DNA of 64,000 nt from Pseudomonas sp. 30_B (GCF_017491605.1 NZ_JAFGYY010000005.1:186001-250000); one strand, 5' to 3'. Counted from the first letter of the stretch, positions 43,604 through 52,298 are shown. A program made the numbers and translations. The notes: generated from the letters alone by a model not told the origin.

Positions 43604-44182
43604 ATGCGCCCCCTGCTCCTCGCTGTCGCCCTGCTGCCCCTCGCTGCCCAAGCCCACGACGAACATGAACACGGCAGCCTCGGCAAGCACGAGCATGGCG
43701 TCGCCCAGCTCAACGTCGCCCTCGACGGCAAGACCCTGGAACTGGAGATGGACAGCCCGGCGATGAACTTCGTCGGCTTCGAGCACGCCGCCACCAGCGA
43801 TGCCGACAAGGCCACGGTCGCCGCCGTGCAGGCCCAGCTCAAACAGCCGCTGAAACTGCTCAACCTGCCCGCCTCGGCCCAGTGCAGCGTGCAATCGGTG
43901 GAACTCTCCAGCCCGCTGTTCGGCGACGCGCCCAAGGCCGAAGAGGATCATGACCACGAGCATGCCGACGGCGACCACGACGAACACGAGGGCCATCAGC
44001 ACGCCGACATCGACGCCCATTACCAGCTGACCTGCGCCCAGCCGCAGGACCTTGCCGGCCTGAATTTCGCGCCGCTGTTCAAACGTTTCCCGGCCACTCA
44101 GAAAATCCAGGTACAACTGATCGGCCCGAACGGCCAGAAGGGTGCAGAATTGACCGCCGCCACCCCGACCCTGAACTTCTGA
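43604..44182 (+). CDS. Histidine-rich periplasmic DUF2796 protein (zinc-starvation operon)
   Basis: A 192-residue protein with signal peptide MRPLLLAVALLPLAAQA, a first His cluster (HDEHEHGSLGKHEHG) immediately after cleavage and a second long His/Asp cluster around residues 115-140 (DHDHEHADGDHDEHEGHQH). DUF2796 members are Zur-regulated periplasmic zinc handlers. The Zur box directly upstream supports that. It begins an operon with an ABC exporter pair and a DUF3299 gene, as in P. aeruginosa. Confidence 0.9.
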   Translation: MRPLLLAVALLPLAAQAHDEHEHGSLGKHEHGVAQLNVALDGKTLELEMDSPAMNFVGFEHAATSDADKATVAAVQAQLKQPLKLLNLPASAQCSVQSVELSSPLFGDAPKAEEDHDHEHADGDHDEHEGHQHADIDAHYQLTCAQPQDLAGLNFAPLFKRFPATQKIQVQLIGPNGQKGAELTAATPTLNF

Positions 44183-44198
44183 TTGTCGACCCACCGAA

Positions 44199-44906
44199 AT
44201 GATCGCACTGCTCGAACTCGACAACCTCGGCTTCGCCTGGCCCGGCCAGGCGGAGCTGCTGGATATCCCCGCCTTCCAACTGGCCCCTGGCGAAACCCTG
44301 TTCCTCAAGGGCCCGTCCGGCAGCGGCAAGACCACCCTGCTCGGCCTGCTCGGCGGCGTGCAGCGCCCCCAGCGCGGCAACGTGAAACTGCTCGGCGAGG
44401 ACATCGCGCAGATGAAGTCGGCGCGCCGCGATCATTTTCGCGTCGACCACACCGGCTACATCTTCCAGCAGTTCAACCTGCTGCCGTTCCTTTCGGTGCG
44501 GGAGAACGTCGAGCTGCCCTGTCATTTCTCGCGCAGCCGCGCCGAGCGCGCGACCCTGCGCCACGGCAGCGTCGCCAAAGCCTCGGAAACCTTGCTCAAG
44601 CACCTGGGCCTGGGCGACACCGCGCTGATCGAGCGCCGCGCCGACAGCCTGTCCATCGGCCAGCAGCAACGCGTCGCTGCCGCCCGCGCGCTGATCGGCC
44701 AGCCGGAACTGGTGATCGCCGACGAGCCGACCTCAGCGCTGGACGCCGACGCCCGCGAAGCCTTCCTCCAACTGCTGTTCGCCGAATGCCGCGAGGCCGG
44801 CGCCAGCCTGCTGTTCGTCAGCCATGACCAGAGCCTGGCGCCGCTGTTCGACCGCAGCGTCTCGCTCGCCGACCTCAACCGCGCCGCCCGCGCGCCGGGA
44901 ATCTGA
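44199..44906 (+). CDS. ABC transporter ATP-binding protein (LolD/MacB-like)
   Basis: A 235-residue ATPase: Walker A GPSGSGKTT (residues 38-46), Q-loop in FQQFNLLPFLSV, signature LSIGQQQRVAAARAL and Walker B LVIADEPTSALD. It pairs with the FtsX-like permease two bases after its stop. This MacB/Lol-type pair in a zinc-starvation operon may move a periplasmic substrate or lipoprotein rather than import zinc. That is inference. Confidence 0.9.
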   Translation: MIALLELDNLGFAWPGQAELLDIPAFQLAPGETLFLKGPSGSGKTTLLGLLGGVQRPQRGNVKLLGEDIAQMKSARRDHFRVDHTGYIFQQFNLLPFLSVRENVELPCHFSRSRAERATLRHGSVAKASETLLKHLGLGDTALIERRADSLSIGQQQRVAAARALIGQPELVIADEPTSALDADAREAFLQLLFAECREAGASLLFVSHDQSLAPLFDRSVSLADLNRAARAPGI

Positions 44907-44908
44907 GC

Positions 44909-46174
44909 ATGTACCTGTTGCGCCTGGCGCTCGCCAGCCTGTCCAACCGCCGCTTCACCGCACTGCTGACCATCTTCGCCATCGCCCTCTCCGCCTGCCT
45001 GCTGCTGGCGGTGGAGCGCGTGCGCACCGAGGCCAAGGCCAGCTTCGCCAGCACCATTTCCGGCACCGACCTGATCGTCGGCGCCCGCTCCGGCTCGGTG
45101 AACCTGCTGCTCTATTCGGTGTTCCGCATCGGCAACGCCACCAACAACATCCGCTGGGAAAGCTACGAGACAGTCACCCACAGCCCCCTGGTGAAGTGGG
45201 CGATCCCGATTTCCCTGGGCGACTCGCACCGCGGTTACCGGGTGATGGGTACCGACACCGGCTACTTCGAGCATTACCGCTTCGGTCGCGGGCAGACGCT
45301 GGAGCTGGCCGAGGGCCGGCCGTTCGGCCAGGACCTGTTCGACGTGGTGCTCGGCGCCGAAGTCGCGCAGGCGCTGCACTACAAGCTGGGCGACAAGATC
45401 GTCCTCGCCCACGGCGTCAGCACCATCGCCCTGGTGCAACACGACGACAAACCCTTCACCGTGGTCGGCATCCTCAAGCGCACCGGCACCCCGGTGGACC
45501 GCACCCTGCACATTTCGCTGCAGGGCATGGAGGCGCTGCACGTCGACTGGAAGAATGGTGTTCCAGCCCGTGGCGCCACGCGCATCAGCGAAGACCAGGC
45601 ACGCAGCATGGATCTGCAACCCAAGGCCATCACAGCCTTCCTGCTCGGCCTGAAAAGCAAGGTCGCCACCTTCACCCTGCAACGGCAGATCAACGAATAC
45701 GATGGCGAGCCGCTGATGGCGATTCTCCCGGGCGTTGCGCTGCAGGAACTGTGGGGACTGATGGGCACGGCGGAGAAGGCGCTGTTCGTGGTCTCGCTGT
45801 TCGTCGTGCTGACCGGCCTGATCGGCATGCTCACCGCCATCCTCACCAGCCTCAACGAGCGCCGCCGCGAAATGGCCATCCTGCGCTCGGTGGGCGCACG
45901 GCCCTGGCACATCTTCGGCCTGCTGGTAGCCGAGGCCTTTGCCTTGGCGCTCGCCGGCGTGGCGCTGGGCACCGGCCTACTCTATGCCGGCATCGCCGGT
46001 AGCCAGGCGTACGTGCAGGCCAACTACGGCATCTTCCTGCCACTGGCGTTGCCCAGCGCCTATGAATGGTCGCTGCTGGGCGGCATACTCCTGGCCGCGC
46101 TGCTGATCGGTTGTGTGCCGGCCTGGCGTGCCTATCGGCAGTCGCTGGCCGATGGGTTGTCGATCCGCCTCTGA
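44909..46174 (+). CDS. ABC transporter permease (FtsX/MacB-like)
   Basis: A 421-residue permease with four membrane segments: one at residues 13-35 (FTALLTIFAIALSACLLLA), a large periplasmic MacB_PCD domain (about 40-285), and three C-terminal segments (LFVVSLFVVLTGLIGMLTAIL, IFGLLVAEAFALALAGVALGTGLL, SLLGGILLAALLIGCVPAW). The NERRREMAILRSVGARPWHIF segment is the classic FtsX motif. It partners with the upstream ATPase. Confidence 0.92.
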   Translation: MYLLRLALASLSNRRFTALLTIFAIALSACLLLAVERVRTEAKASFASTISGTDLIVGARSGSVNLLLYSVFRIGNATNNIRWESYETVTHSPLVKWAIPISLGDSHRGYRVMGTDTGYFEHYRFGRGQTLELAEGRPFGQDLFDVVLGAEVAQALHYKLGDKIVLAHGVSTIALVQHDDKPFTVVGILKRTGTPVDRTLHISLQGMEALHVDWKNGVPARGATRISEDQARSMDLQPKAITAFLLGLKSKVATFTLQRQINEYDGEPLMAILPGVALQELWGLMGTAEKALFVVSLFVVLTGLIGMLTAILTSLNERRREMAILRSVGARPWHIFGLLVAEAFALALAGVALGTGLLYAGIAGSQAYVQANYGIFLPLALPSAYEWSLLGGILLAALLIGCVPAWRAYRQSLADGLSIRL

Positions 46175-46189
46175 GAGCCAGCCCATGAG

Positions 46190-46299
46190 CGGCTGCGCGT
46201 CGGCATAACTGCGTTGGAAATGGGTCAGGGATGCTCATTTACAACGTGTAAACTCCGCTCCCTGCCCCATTTCCGCCTTGTTCTGCGCTAGCTCGCTCG
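46190..46299 (-). repeat. Structured intergenic repeat, copy B (reverse orientation)
   Basis: TGCGCGTCGGCATAACTGCG, arms GGAAATGGGTCAGGGA (46216-46231) and TCCCTGCCCCATTTCC (46259-46274, one mismatch), core TGCTCATTTACAACGTGTAA plus ACTCCGC, then CTTGTTCTGCGCTAGCTCGC. It lies inside the zinc operon between the permease and DUF3299 genes. Confidence 0.8.
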
Positions 46300-46326
46300 C
46301 CCATGAACAGACTCTGAGGAAGCCCG

Positions 46327-46845
46327 ATGCGCCGCCTGTTTTTCCTGTTGTTGATGCTAACCAGCGCCGCTGCCTGGGCGGCGCCGCGCGAGCTGACCTG
46401 GCCCGAACTGATCCCCGAGGGCGCGCCGCCGCCCCCGCCGCCGGTACCGTTGCATGACCTGTCGAAACTCTCCGACGTACTCAATTCGGAGAGCGGCCCG
46501 GCCGTGAAGCAGCAGACACCCAACGCCCCGGTGGTGCAGGCGCTGGACGGGCAGGAAGTGAAGATGCCGGGCTACATCGTGCCGCTGGAAGTGGAAGAGG
46601 ACGGCCAGACGGTGCGCGACTTCCTGTTGGTGCCTTACTACGGCGCGTGCATCCATGTACCGCCGCCTCCGTCCAACCAGATCGTCTATGTTCGAGGCGG
46701 CAAGGGCGTAAAAGTCGACGAGCTTTACCAGCCCTTCTGGATTACCGGCAAGCTGAGCGTGAAACCGGTGGAAAGCGATCTCGCCGACGCCGGCTACCAG
46801 ATGCAGGCGAGCACTATCGAACCCTACGAGTACACCGGCCAATAA
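46327..46845 (+). CDS. DUF3299 periplasmic lipoprotein-like protein (zinc-starvation operon)
   Basis: A 172-residue protein with signal peptide MRRLFFLLLMLTSAAAWA and the DUF3299 core: VKMPGYIVPLEVEEDGQTVRDFLLVPYYGACIHVPPPPSNQIVYV, in which YYGACIH-VPPPP is the hallmark and Cys-His may bind metal. Other members sit beside FtsX-type ABC pairs. It is the last gene of the Zur-box operon but is preceded by repeat copy B. Confidence 0.88.
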   Translation: MRRLFFLLLMLTSAAAWAAPRELTWPELIPEGAPPPPPPVPLHDLSKLSDVLNSESGPAVKQQTPNAPVVQALDGQEVKMPGYIVPLEVEEDGQTVRDFLLVPYYGACIHVPPPPSNQIVYVRGGKGVKVDELYQPFWITGKLSVKPVESDLADAGYQMQASTIEPYEYTGQ

Positions 46846-46895
46846 AGCGCGACGCTTAGTCGCACCCCGAGATACTACGAAGCTTGGGGGCTTTA

Positions 46896-46936
46896 TTGAG
46901 CCAAATCAAAAGTGCACTTTTAGCACTGTCTACTAT
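46896..46936 (+). promoter_or_regulatory. Anr (FNR-type) box and -10 of oprG
   Basis: TTGAGCCAAATCAA (46896-46909) matches TTGAT-N4-ATCAA with one change. TACTAT (46931-46936) is a fair -10, placing the start near 46943 and the box centre at about -41, the class II activator position. OprG of P. aeruginosa is known to be Anr-induced under low oxygen. Confidence 0.75.
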
Positions 46937-46978
46937 GATGGGCACCAACACTTATACCAAAGAGATATGGAGCTCATC

Positions 46979-47698
46979 ATGCGCAAGTCCTGGCTCACCA
47001 CCTCGCTTCTTGCACTCGCCGTCGCAGCCCCCGTCGTGGCCCAGGCTGACACCATCCGTGGACACAAGGCGGGCGACTTCCTTGTTCGCGGCGGTATCGC
47101 CACCGTGGCTCCGGACGACAGCAGTTCCGACATCAAGCTCGACGGCGCCAAGGTCAGCGGTACCAAGGCCACCGTCGACAGCGACACCCAGCTGGGCCTG
47201 ACCTTCGCCTACCTGCTCACCGACAAGATCGGTATCGAGCTGGTGGCCGCCACTCCCTTCAAGCACCAGGTCGACGTCAAGGGCCTGAACAAGGCCACCG
47301 GCCTCTCCGGCCTGGACGGCAAGCTCGCTGACGTCAAGCAGCTGCCGCCGACCGTCCTGCTGCAGTACTACCCCATGGGTGGTACCAACTCCGCCTTCCA
47401 GCCCTACGGCGGCCTGGGCGTGAACTACACCACCTTCTTCGAGGAAGACCTGGCCAGCAACCGCAAGGACCAGGGCTTCAGCAACCTGAAGCTGCAGGAC
47501 TCCTGGGGCCTGGCTGCCGAACTGGGCATGGACTACATGCTCAACGAGCACGCCTTCGTCAACGCCGCGGTCTGGTACATGGACATCGATACCAAGGCCA
47601 GCGTCGATGGTCCGACCGCCCTGGGCGTTCAGAAGACCAAGGTTGACGTCGACGTAGACCCCTGGGTTTACATGGTCGGTTTCGGCTACCGTTTCTGA
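46979..47698 (+). CDS. oprG: Outer-membrane protein OprG (OmpW family)
   Basis: An 8-stranded outer-membrane barrel of the OmpW family implicated in uptake of small hydrophobic molecules and amino acids. The 239-residue precursor has signal peptide MRKSWLTTSLLALAVAAPVVAQA then DTIRGHKAGDFLVRGGIATVAPDDSS, typical OmpW, and ends in the barrel-insertion sequence VYMVGFGYRF with terminal Phe. ATG 46979 follows GGAG; an ATG at 46967 precedes it. The Anr box and gene neighbours match P. aeruginosa oprG. Confidence 0.95.
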   Translation: MRKSWLTTSLLALAVAAPVVAQADTIRGHKAGDFLVRGGIATVAPDDSSSDIKLDGAKVSGTKATVDSDTQLGLTFAYLLTDKIGIELVAATPFKHQVDVKGLNKATGLSGLDGKLADVKQLPPTVLLQYYPMGGTNSAFQPYGGLGVNYTTFFEEDLASNRKDQGFSNLKLQDSWGLAAELGMDYMLNEHAFVNAAVWYMDIDTKASVDGPTALGVQKTKVDVDVDPWVYMVGFGYRF

Positions 47699-47711
47699 CG
47701 GAGCAAACATG

Positions 47712-47737
47712 AAAAAGGCGCCCAAGGGCGCCTTTTT
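47712..47737 (+). terminator. Intrinsic terminator of oprG
   Basis: A perfect 12-bp stem AAAAAGGCGCCC / GGGCGCCTTTTT with loop AA. The symmetrical A and T runs could terminate both strands. Confidence 0.93.
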
Positions 47738-47755
47738 CGCTTTCAGGGAACCGGT

Positions 47756-48112
47756 ATGTACCTCGAACTCAAGGCACTGCACGTCAGTCTCGCCATCATC
47801 AGCACCGTCCTCTTCCTGCTGCGCCTGGGGCTGAGCTGGTGGGGCAAGCGCCCCTCGGGCTGGCAGCGCGGGCTGCCGCATCTGATCGATACCCTACTGC
47901 TGCTCAGCGCCCTGGGCCTGGTGCACCTGGCGATGCCCTGGCCGCTGCCGGTTTGGCTGCAGGCCAAGATCGGCCTGCTGGTGCTCTACATCGTGCTGGC
48001 GGCGTTCGCCCTGCGCAGCACTTCGAGGCCGCGCAAGGCCACGCTCAGCGCACTGGCGCTGGGTTCGCTGGCCGGCATCTTCCTGCTGGCGATCAACAAA
48101 CCCTGGTGGTGA
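47756..48112 (+). CDS. SirB-family membrane protein
   Basis: A 118-residue protein with four hydrophobic segments (VSLAIISTVLFLLRLGLSWW, LIDTLLLLSALGLVHLAM, WLQAKIGLLVLYIVLAAFAL, LSALALGSLAGIFLLAI). LKALHVSLA and the His-containing HLIDTLL fit the SirB family. Role unknown. The start ATG follows CAGGGAACCGGT, 18 bases after the oprG terminator. Its end overlaps the convergent epimerase gene by 20 bases. Confidence 0.82.
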   Translation: MYLELKALHVSLAIISTVLFLLRLGLSWWGKRPSGWQRGLPHLIDTLLLLSALGLVHLAMPWPLPVWLQAKIGLLVLYIVLAAFALRSTSRPRKATLSALALGSLAGIFLLAINKPWW

Positions 48113-49040
48113 TCAGCCGGGCCAGCCCATCCGCCAGCGGCGTGGGCGCGTCCAGCTGGAAGCGCTCGCGCAGGCGGCCATTATTGGCGCGGGAATGGCG
48201 GATATCCCCGGCACGCGGTGCAGCGTAGGTGACCTGCGGCAGGCCACCGGTGAGCTTGCCGATTTCGGCCAGCAACTGGTTCAGGCTGGTGGACTGGTCC
48301 AGCCCGACGTTGATCGCCGACTCGGTCACGTCCTGCGCCAGCAACGCCTGCACCAGCAACTTGACCAGGTCGCCGACGTAGATGAAATCGCGGGTCTGCT
48401 CGCCATCGCCGAACACGGTGATCGGCAGGCCCTGCTCAGCGCGCTGGGCGAAGATGCTGATCACCCCCGAGTAGGGCGACGACGGGTCCTGGCGCGGCCC
48501 GTAGACGTTGAAGAAGCGGAAGATCGCCGGCTCCAGGCCGTGCTGGCGGCGATAGAAATCCAGGTAGTACTCGCTCGCCAGCTTGTCCGAGGCGTAGGGC
48601 GTCAGCGGCGCCTTGGCGGTGTCCTCGTCGATGGCGGCGCCTTCGCCGTTCTGCCCGTAGACGGCAGCGCTGGAAGCGAACAGCACGCGCTGGATGCCTT
48701 CCAGGCGCATGGCCTCGCAGAGGTTCAGGGTGCCGATGAAATTGGCGCGATGAGTGCCCACCGGATCATCCACCGAAGCCTGCACCGACGCGACAGCTGC
48801 CAGGTGCGCGACGCCCTGGCATCCGCTGAGCGCGCCACGCAGCGTGGCTTCGTCGGCAACATCGCCAACGATCAGCTCGACGCGGCTGTCGAGGTTCTCG
48901 CGCTTGCCGGTGGACAGGTCATCCAGCACCCGCACGGCAAAGCCCCGCGCCAGCAGCGCGTCCGCCAGGTGGGAGCCGATGAAGCCAGCACCTCCGGTGA
49001 TGAGGATCGGCTGCGCGGAGGGGGAAAGACGTTCAGACAT
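48093..49040 (-). CDS. NAD-dependent sugar-nucleotide epimerase/dehydratase
   Basis: A 315-residue extended short-chain dehydrogenase: ITGGAGFIGSHLADALLARG gives the NAD loop, LFASSAAVYG the SxS segment, and YASDKLASEYYL the YxxxK catalytic pair, followed by RFFNVYGPRQDPSSPYSGVI. This matches UDP-glucose/GlcNAc 4-epimerase-like enzymes. Start 49040 gives the conserved N-terminus. It overlaps the upstream RmlD-like gene by eight bases, so the pair probably act in one cell-surface sugar route. The substrate is not known. Confidence 0.9.
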   Translation of the reverse strand: MSERLSPSAQPILITGGAGFIGSHLADALLARGFAVRVLDDLSTGKRENLDSRVELIVGDVADEATLRGALSGCQGVAHLAAVASVQASVDDPVGTHRANFIGTLNLCEAMRLEGIQRVLFASSAAVYGQNGEGAAIDEDTAKAPLTPYASDKLASEYYLDFYRRQHGLEPAIFRFFNVYGPRQDPSSPYSGVISIFAQRAEQGLPITVFGDGEQTRDFIYVGDLVKLLVQALLAQDVTESAINVGLDQSTSLNQLLAEIGKLTGGLPQVTYAAPRAGDIRHSRANNGRLRERFQLDAPTPLADGLARLITTRVC

Positions 49041-49917
49041 GGCGATAGTAACGATCCAGCAAGGCCGGCAGGCCGGCGCGCCAGGCGCGCGGCTTGATGC
49101 CGAAGGTATGGAGAATCTTCTTGCAGGCGAGCACCGCGTGTTGCGGTTCGTCGCTGGCGTCCGGGCGCGCGGCGTGGGCCTGCGGGCTCGGTTCCTGTAC
49201 GGCCAGGGTATGGAAGGCGCGGGCTTCGCCCAGCACCACCTGGCCCAGCGACAGGGTGGTGGTGGCCTCCAGGCCGCCGTAATGATAGGTGCCCCACAGC
49301 GGCGCCTGGCAGTCGAGCTGCTTGAGCACCGAGAGGATGACCCGCGCGGCGTCGTCCACCGGCGTCGGGTTGCCACGGCGGTCGTCGGCGAGGAACAGTA
49401 CCTGCTCCTTCTCGGCACGTTCGAGGAAGCGACCGAGCGAGCCTTCGAGACTGTCGTCGATCAGCCAGCCGAAGCGCAGCAGCACGTGGCGCGGGCAGGT
49501 CGCCCGGACCCACTTCTCCATACGCCACAGCGCCTGGCCACGCGGACCCAGCGGCTGCGGCTCGTCCTTCTCGCTGTAGGCGGTGGCGCGGGCGCCGTCG
49601 AACACGCGGTAGCTGGAGGGCTGGATCAGCAGGATTTCGTGGTGCTGGCAGAGTTCGGCCAGACGCTCCACCGCGCGCTCCTGGCTGGCCAGGCGAGCGT
49701 CGCTGACGCTTTCGGCCTGGAACCAGTCGAAGTAGTAGGCGAGGTTGATCACCGCGTCGGGGCGGGTTTCGTCCAGCAGGACGGTGAGGCTGGAAGCGTC
49801 CCAGCCCCCTTCGGGCGGCCGGGGGGCGAGGAAGCCGATGTCTTCCTCGGCGCCCAGGCGGATCAGCGCCTGTCCAAGGGCATTACCGCCGCCCAACAGC
49901 ATCAGGCGCATGCGCAT
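49033..49917 (-). CDS. RmlD-like sugar-nucleotide-binding reductase
   Basis: A 294-residue extended SDR of the dTDP-4-dehydrorhamnose reductase type: MLLGGGNALGQALIRLGAE (cofactor loop), PDAVINLAYYFDWFQAE, LLIQPSSYRVFDG and ATAYSEKDEPQPLGPRGQALWRMEKWV, in which the usual YxxxK is altered to a form without Tyr. Its catalytic status is therefore uncertain. It forms a two-gene unit with the epimerase, as in the oprG region of P. aeruginosa. Confidence 0.8.
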   Translation of the reverse strand: MRMRLMLLGGGNALGQALIRLGAEEDIGFLAPRPPEGGWDASSLTVLLDETRPDAVINLAYYFDWFQAESVSDARLASQERAVERLAELCQHHEILLIQPSSYRVFDGARATAYSEKDEPQPLGPRGQALWRMEKWVRATCPRHVLLRFGWLIDDSLEGSLGRFLERAEKEQVLFLADDRRGNPTPVDDAARVILSVLKQLDCQAPLWGTYHYGGLEATTTLSLGQVVLGEARAFHTLAVQEPSPQAHAARPDASDEPQHAVLACKKILHTFGIKPRAWRAGLPALLDRYYRHV

Positions 49918-50058
49918 AGTCTGGGGTCACTCGAATCCATGGGTTAGCGCCGGCGCGCACGGGCGCCGGAGGGTGATGACCGCATTTTTCCTGCGCCCCG
50001 GCACAGCGTCAAGCGCGGTCGACCCGCTGCAGGCTCGGCCATCCGTGGCCAAAGGCCC

Positions 50059-50637
50059 TCAGGAGCGGCGGCGGAACAGCGGGCGCGGCTCGATCACCGA
50101 GCGGCCGTAGAGCACGCTGAGGCCCGCCAGGCCCTTCAGCGCGTCCTCCACCGACTTGTCCTCGCGCACGGCGAAGGCATCGAAACCGCACTGGCGCATG
50201 TGCGCCAACTGGTCGCGCAGCACATCGCCCACCGCGCGCAACTCGCCGCGCCAGCCCAGACGGCTACGCAGCAGGTAGGCCAGGCTGTAGCCACGCCCGT
50301 CGCGGAAGCTGGGGAAGTCGATGGCGATAAGCGAAAGTTCATCGAGTCGGCCAACCAACCGCTGGGGATCATCATCCGGCCCCAGCCACACGCCCTGCTT
50401 TTGTAGGAGCGAGCTTGCTCGCGAACCGCCCAGCTCTTCAGTTGCCGGGGAATTCTGTTCGCGAGCAGTAACGATGGCGTCCCCCTCGCTCCTACAGGAA
50501 GCACCGTTCAACCATGTTTCCAGTGGCAGGATCAGGTTTCCGCGCGGCAGCTCTTCCGGCACTTCACGCAGCAACTCCCAAGTATCGTCCGGCACCAGCT
50601 CCGCCACACCGTCCCGCAGACGAATCAGGCTCTTCAT
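50059..50637 (-). CDS. DUF934 protein (sulfite-reductase partner) carrying an in-frame REP insertion
   Basis: DUF934 proteins are nearly always encoded after cysI and assist sulfite/nitrite reduction in a way not fully known. The 192-residue product has ELPRGNLILPLETWLNG at the start and IDFPSFRDGRGYSLAYLLRSRLGWRGELRAVGDVLRDQL in the core. Residues 48-79 are encoded by a 93-bp REP pair (50403-50495), exactly 31 codons, which keeps the frame. Without it the protein would be about 161 residues, the usual size. ATG overlaps the cysI stop as ATGA. Whether the insert folds as a surface loop or disrupts function is unknown. Confidence 0.85.
   Translation of the reverse strand: MKSLIRLRDGVAELVPDDTWELLREVPEELPRGNLILPLETWLNGASCRSEGDAIVTAREQNSPATEELGGSRASSLLQKQGVWLGPDDDPQRLVGRLDELSLIAIDFPSFRDGRGYSLAYLLRSRLGWRGELRAVGDVLRDQLAHMRQCGFDAFAVREDKSVEDALKGLAGLSVLYGRSVIEPRPLFRRRS
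50403..50495. repeat. REP pair inside the DUF934 coding sequence
   Basis: GTAGGAGCGAGCTTGCTCGC, a spacer with CGCCCAGCTCTTCAGTTGCC, then TTCTGTTCGCGAGCA and CTCGCTCCTAC. Compared with the 78-bp pair at 55789-55866, which has a similar spacer (GGCCCAGCTCT and CTCTGTTCGCG), the right arm has gained about 15 bases (GTAACGATGGCGTCCC). Total length 93 is a multiple of three, and no stop codon appears in the gene's frame. Confidence 0.93.
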
Positions 50638-52298
50638 GCCGGCACCTCCGCCTGGCGATAGACCCGCGCCTTGAACGGCTCCAGGCCGATGCGCTCCACC
50701 GTCTCGACGAAGCGTTCACCGGCGCCGCGCTGCTCCACATAGGTCTGCACCAGCGCCTCGATCACGTCCGGTACCTCGGCGGCGCTAAACGACGGGCCGA
50801 TCACCTTGCCCAGCGCACTCTTCACGCCCTGCGCACCGCCCAGGGTGATCTGGTACCACTCGCTGCCGTTCTTATCGACGCCGAGGATGCCGATGTTACC
50901 GATGTGGTGGTGGCCACAGGCGTTCATGCAGCCGGAGATGTTCAGGCTGAGGTCGCCCAGGTCGTGCAGGTAGTCGAGATCCTCGAAGCGCTGCTGGATG
51001 CCCTGGGCGATGGGGATCGACTTGGCGTTGGCCAGCGCGCAGAAATCGCCGCCGGGGCAGGCGATGATGTCGGTCAGCAGGCCCTGGTTCGGCGTGCCCA
51101 GGCTGGCCTCGCAGGCCTCCAGCCAGAGCGCGTGGAGGTCGGACTTGCGCACATCCGGCAGCACCAGGTTCTGTTCGTGGGCAACGCGGATTTCACCGAA
51201 GCCGAAACGCTCGGCCCACTCCGCCACGCGTTCCATCTGTGACGCGGTGACATCCCCCGGCGGCGCTTCGGCGCCCGGCTTGGTGGAGAGCACCACGCTG
51301 GCGTAGCCGAGCACGCGGTGCGGGCGCACATTGCGCGAAACCCAGCGGGCGAACGCCGCGTCGGCGGCCAATGCGCTGCCATAAGCGAGCTCATCGGCAG
51401 CCGGATAGACCGGCGGATCGAAGGCAGCAGCCACCCGCTCGTATTCATCGCGCGTCAGCTGCGCCTCGCCGTCGCGCAGGTGCTGCCACTCCTCTTCCAC
51501 TTCGCGGGAGAAGGCCTCGATGCCCAGCGCCTTCACCAGGATCTTGATCCGCGCCTTGTACTTGTTGTCGCGCCGGCCGTGGCGGTTGTACACGCGCAGA
51601 ATGGCCTCGACGTAGGACAGCAGATGCTGCCAGGGCAGCTCGTCGCGAATCACCTGGCCGAGCATCGGCGTGCGCCCCAGCCCGCCACCCACCAGCACCC
51701 TCAGGCGCAGTTCGCCGTCCTCGGCGCGGCGCAGGTAGAGGCCGATGTCATGCATCATCACCGCCGCGCGGTCTTCCTCGGCGGCGCAGATCGCGATCTT
51801 GAACTTGCGCGGCAGGAAGAGGAATTCGGGGTTCACCGTCGACCACTGGCGGAGGATTTCCGCCAGTGGTCGCGGGTCGAGGAATTCGTCGGCGGCGACA
51901 CCGGCGAAGGCCTCGGTGGTGATGTTGCGCACGCAGTTGCCGGAGGTCTGGATGGCGTGCATCTCGACATCCGCCAGGCGTTCGAGGATGTCCGGCACGC
52001 GTTCCAGCTCCACCCAGTTGAACTGGATGTTCTGCCGCGTGGTGAAGTGGCCGTAGCCGCGGTCATGCTCGCGGGCGATCCAGGCCAGGATGCGCATCTG
52101 CTCGCTGGACAGGGTTCCGTAGGGAATCGCGACGCGCAGCATATAGGCGTGCTTCTGCAGGTACAGGCCGTTCTGCAGGCGCAGCGGCAGGAATTCCTCT
52201 TCGCTCAGCTCATCACTCAGGCGCCGTTGCACCTGGTCGCGGAACTGCGCCACCCGTTCGCGCACCAGGGCGCGGTCGTAATCATCGTATCGGTACAT
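50634..52298 (-). CDS. cysI: Sulfite (or nitrite/sulfite) reductase hemoprotein
   Basis: Siroheme-[4Fe-4S] enzyme reducing sulfite to sulfide for cysteine synthesis. The 554-residue product shows the two reductase repeats: HFTTRQNIQFNWVELE and TSGNCVRNITTEAFAG early, then CPGGDFCALANAKS and CMNACGHHHIGNIGILG with the cluster and siroheme cysteines. ATG 52298 follows AAGGTGG; an upstream ATG at 52319 would add seven residues. It overlaps the DUF934 gene and is divergent from ccoG. Confidence 0.92.
   Translation of the reverse strand: MYRYDDYDRALVRERVAQFRDQVQRRLSDELSEEEFLPLRLQNGLYLQKHAYMLRVAIPYGTLSSEQMRILAWIAREHDRGYGHFTTRQNIQFNWVELERVPDILERLADVEMHAIQTSGNCVRNITTEAFAGVAADEFLDPRPLAEILRQWSTVNPEFLFLPRKFKIAICAAEEDRAAVMMHDIGLYLRRAEDGELRLRVLVGGGLGRTPMLGQVIRDELPWQHLLSYVEAILRVYNRHGRRDNKYKARIKILVKALGIEAFSREVEEEWQHLRDGEAQLTRDEYERVAAAFDPPVYPAADELAYGSALAADAAFARWVSRNVRPHRVLGYASVVLSTKPGAEAPPGDVTASQMERVAEWAERFGFGEIRVAHEQNLVLPDVRKSDLHALWLEACEASLGTPNQGLLTDIIACPGGDFCALANAKSIPIAQGIQQRFEDLDYLHDLGDLSLNISGCMNACGHHHIGNIGILGVDKNGSEWYQITLGGAQGVKSALGKVIGPSFSAAEVPDVIEALVQTYVEQRGAGERFVETVERIGLEPFKARVYRQAEVPA

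Noticed and set aside
48093..49418. 441-codon frame for the epimerase
   Set aside because: The first 126 codons overlap the RmlD-like gene and have Arg/Pro-rich composition; the conserved start is at 49040.
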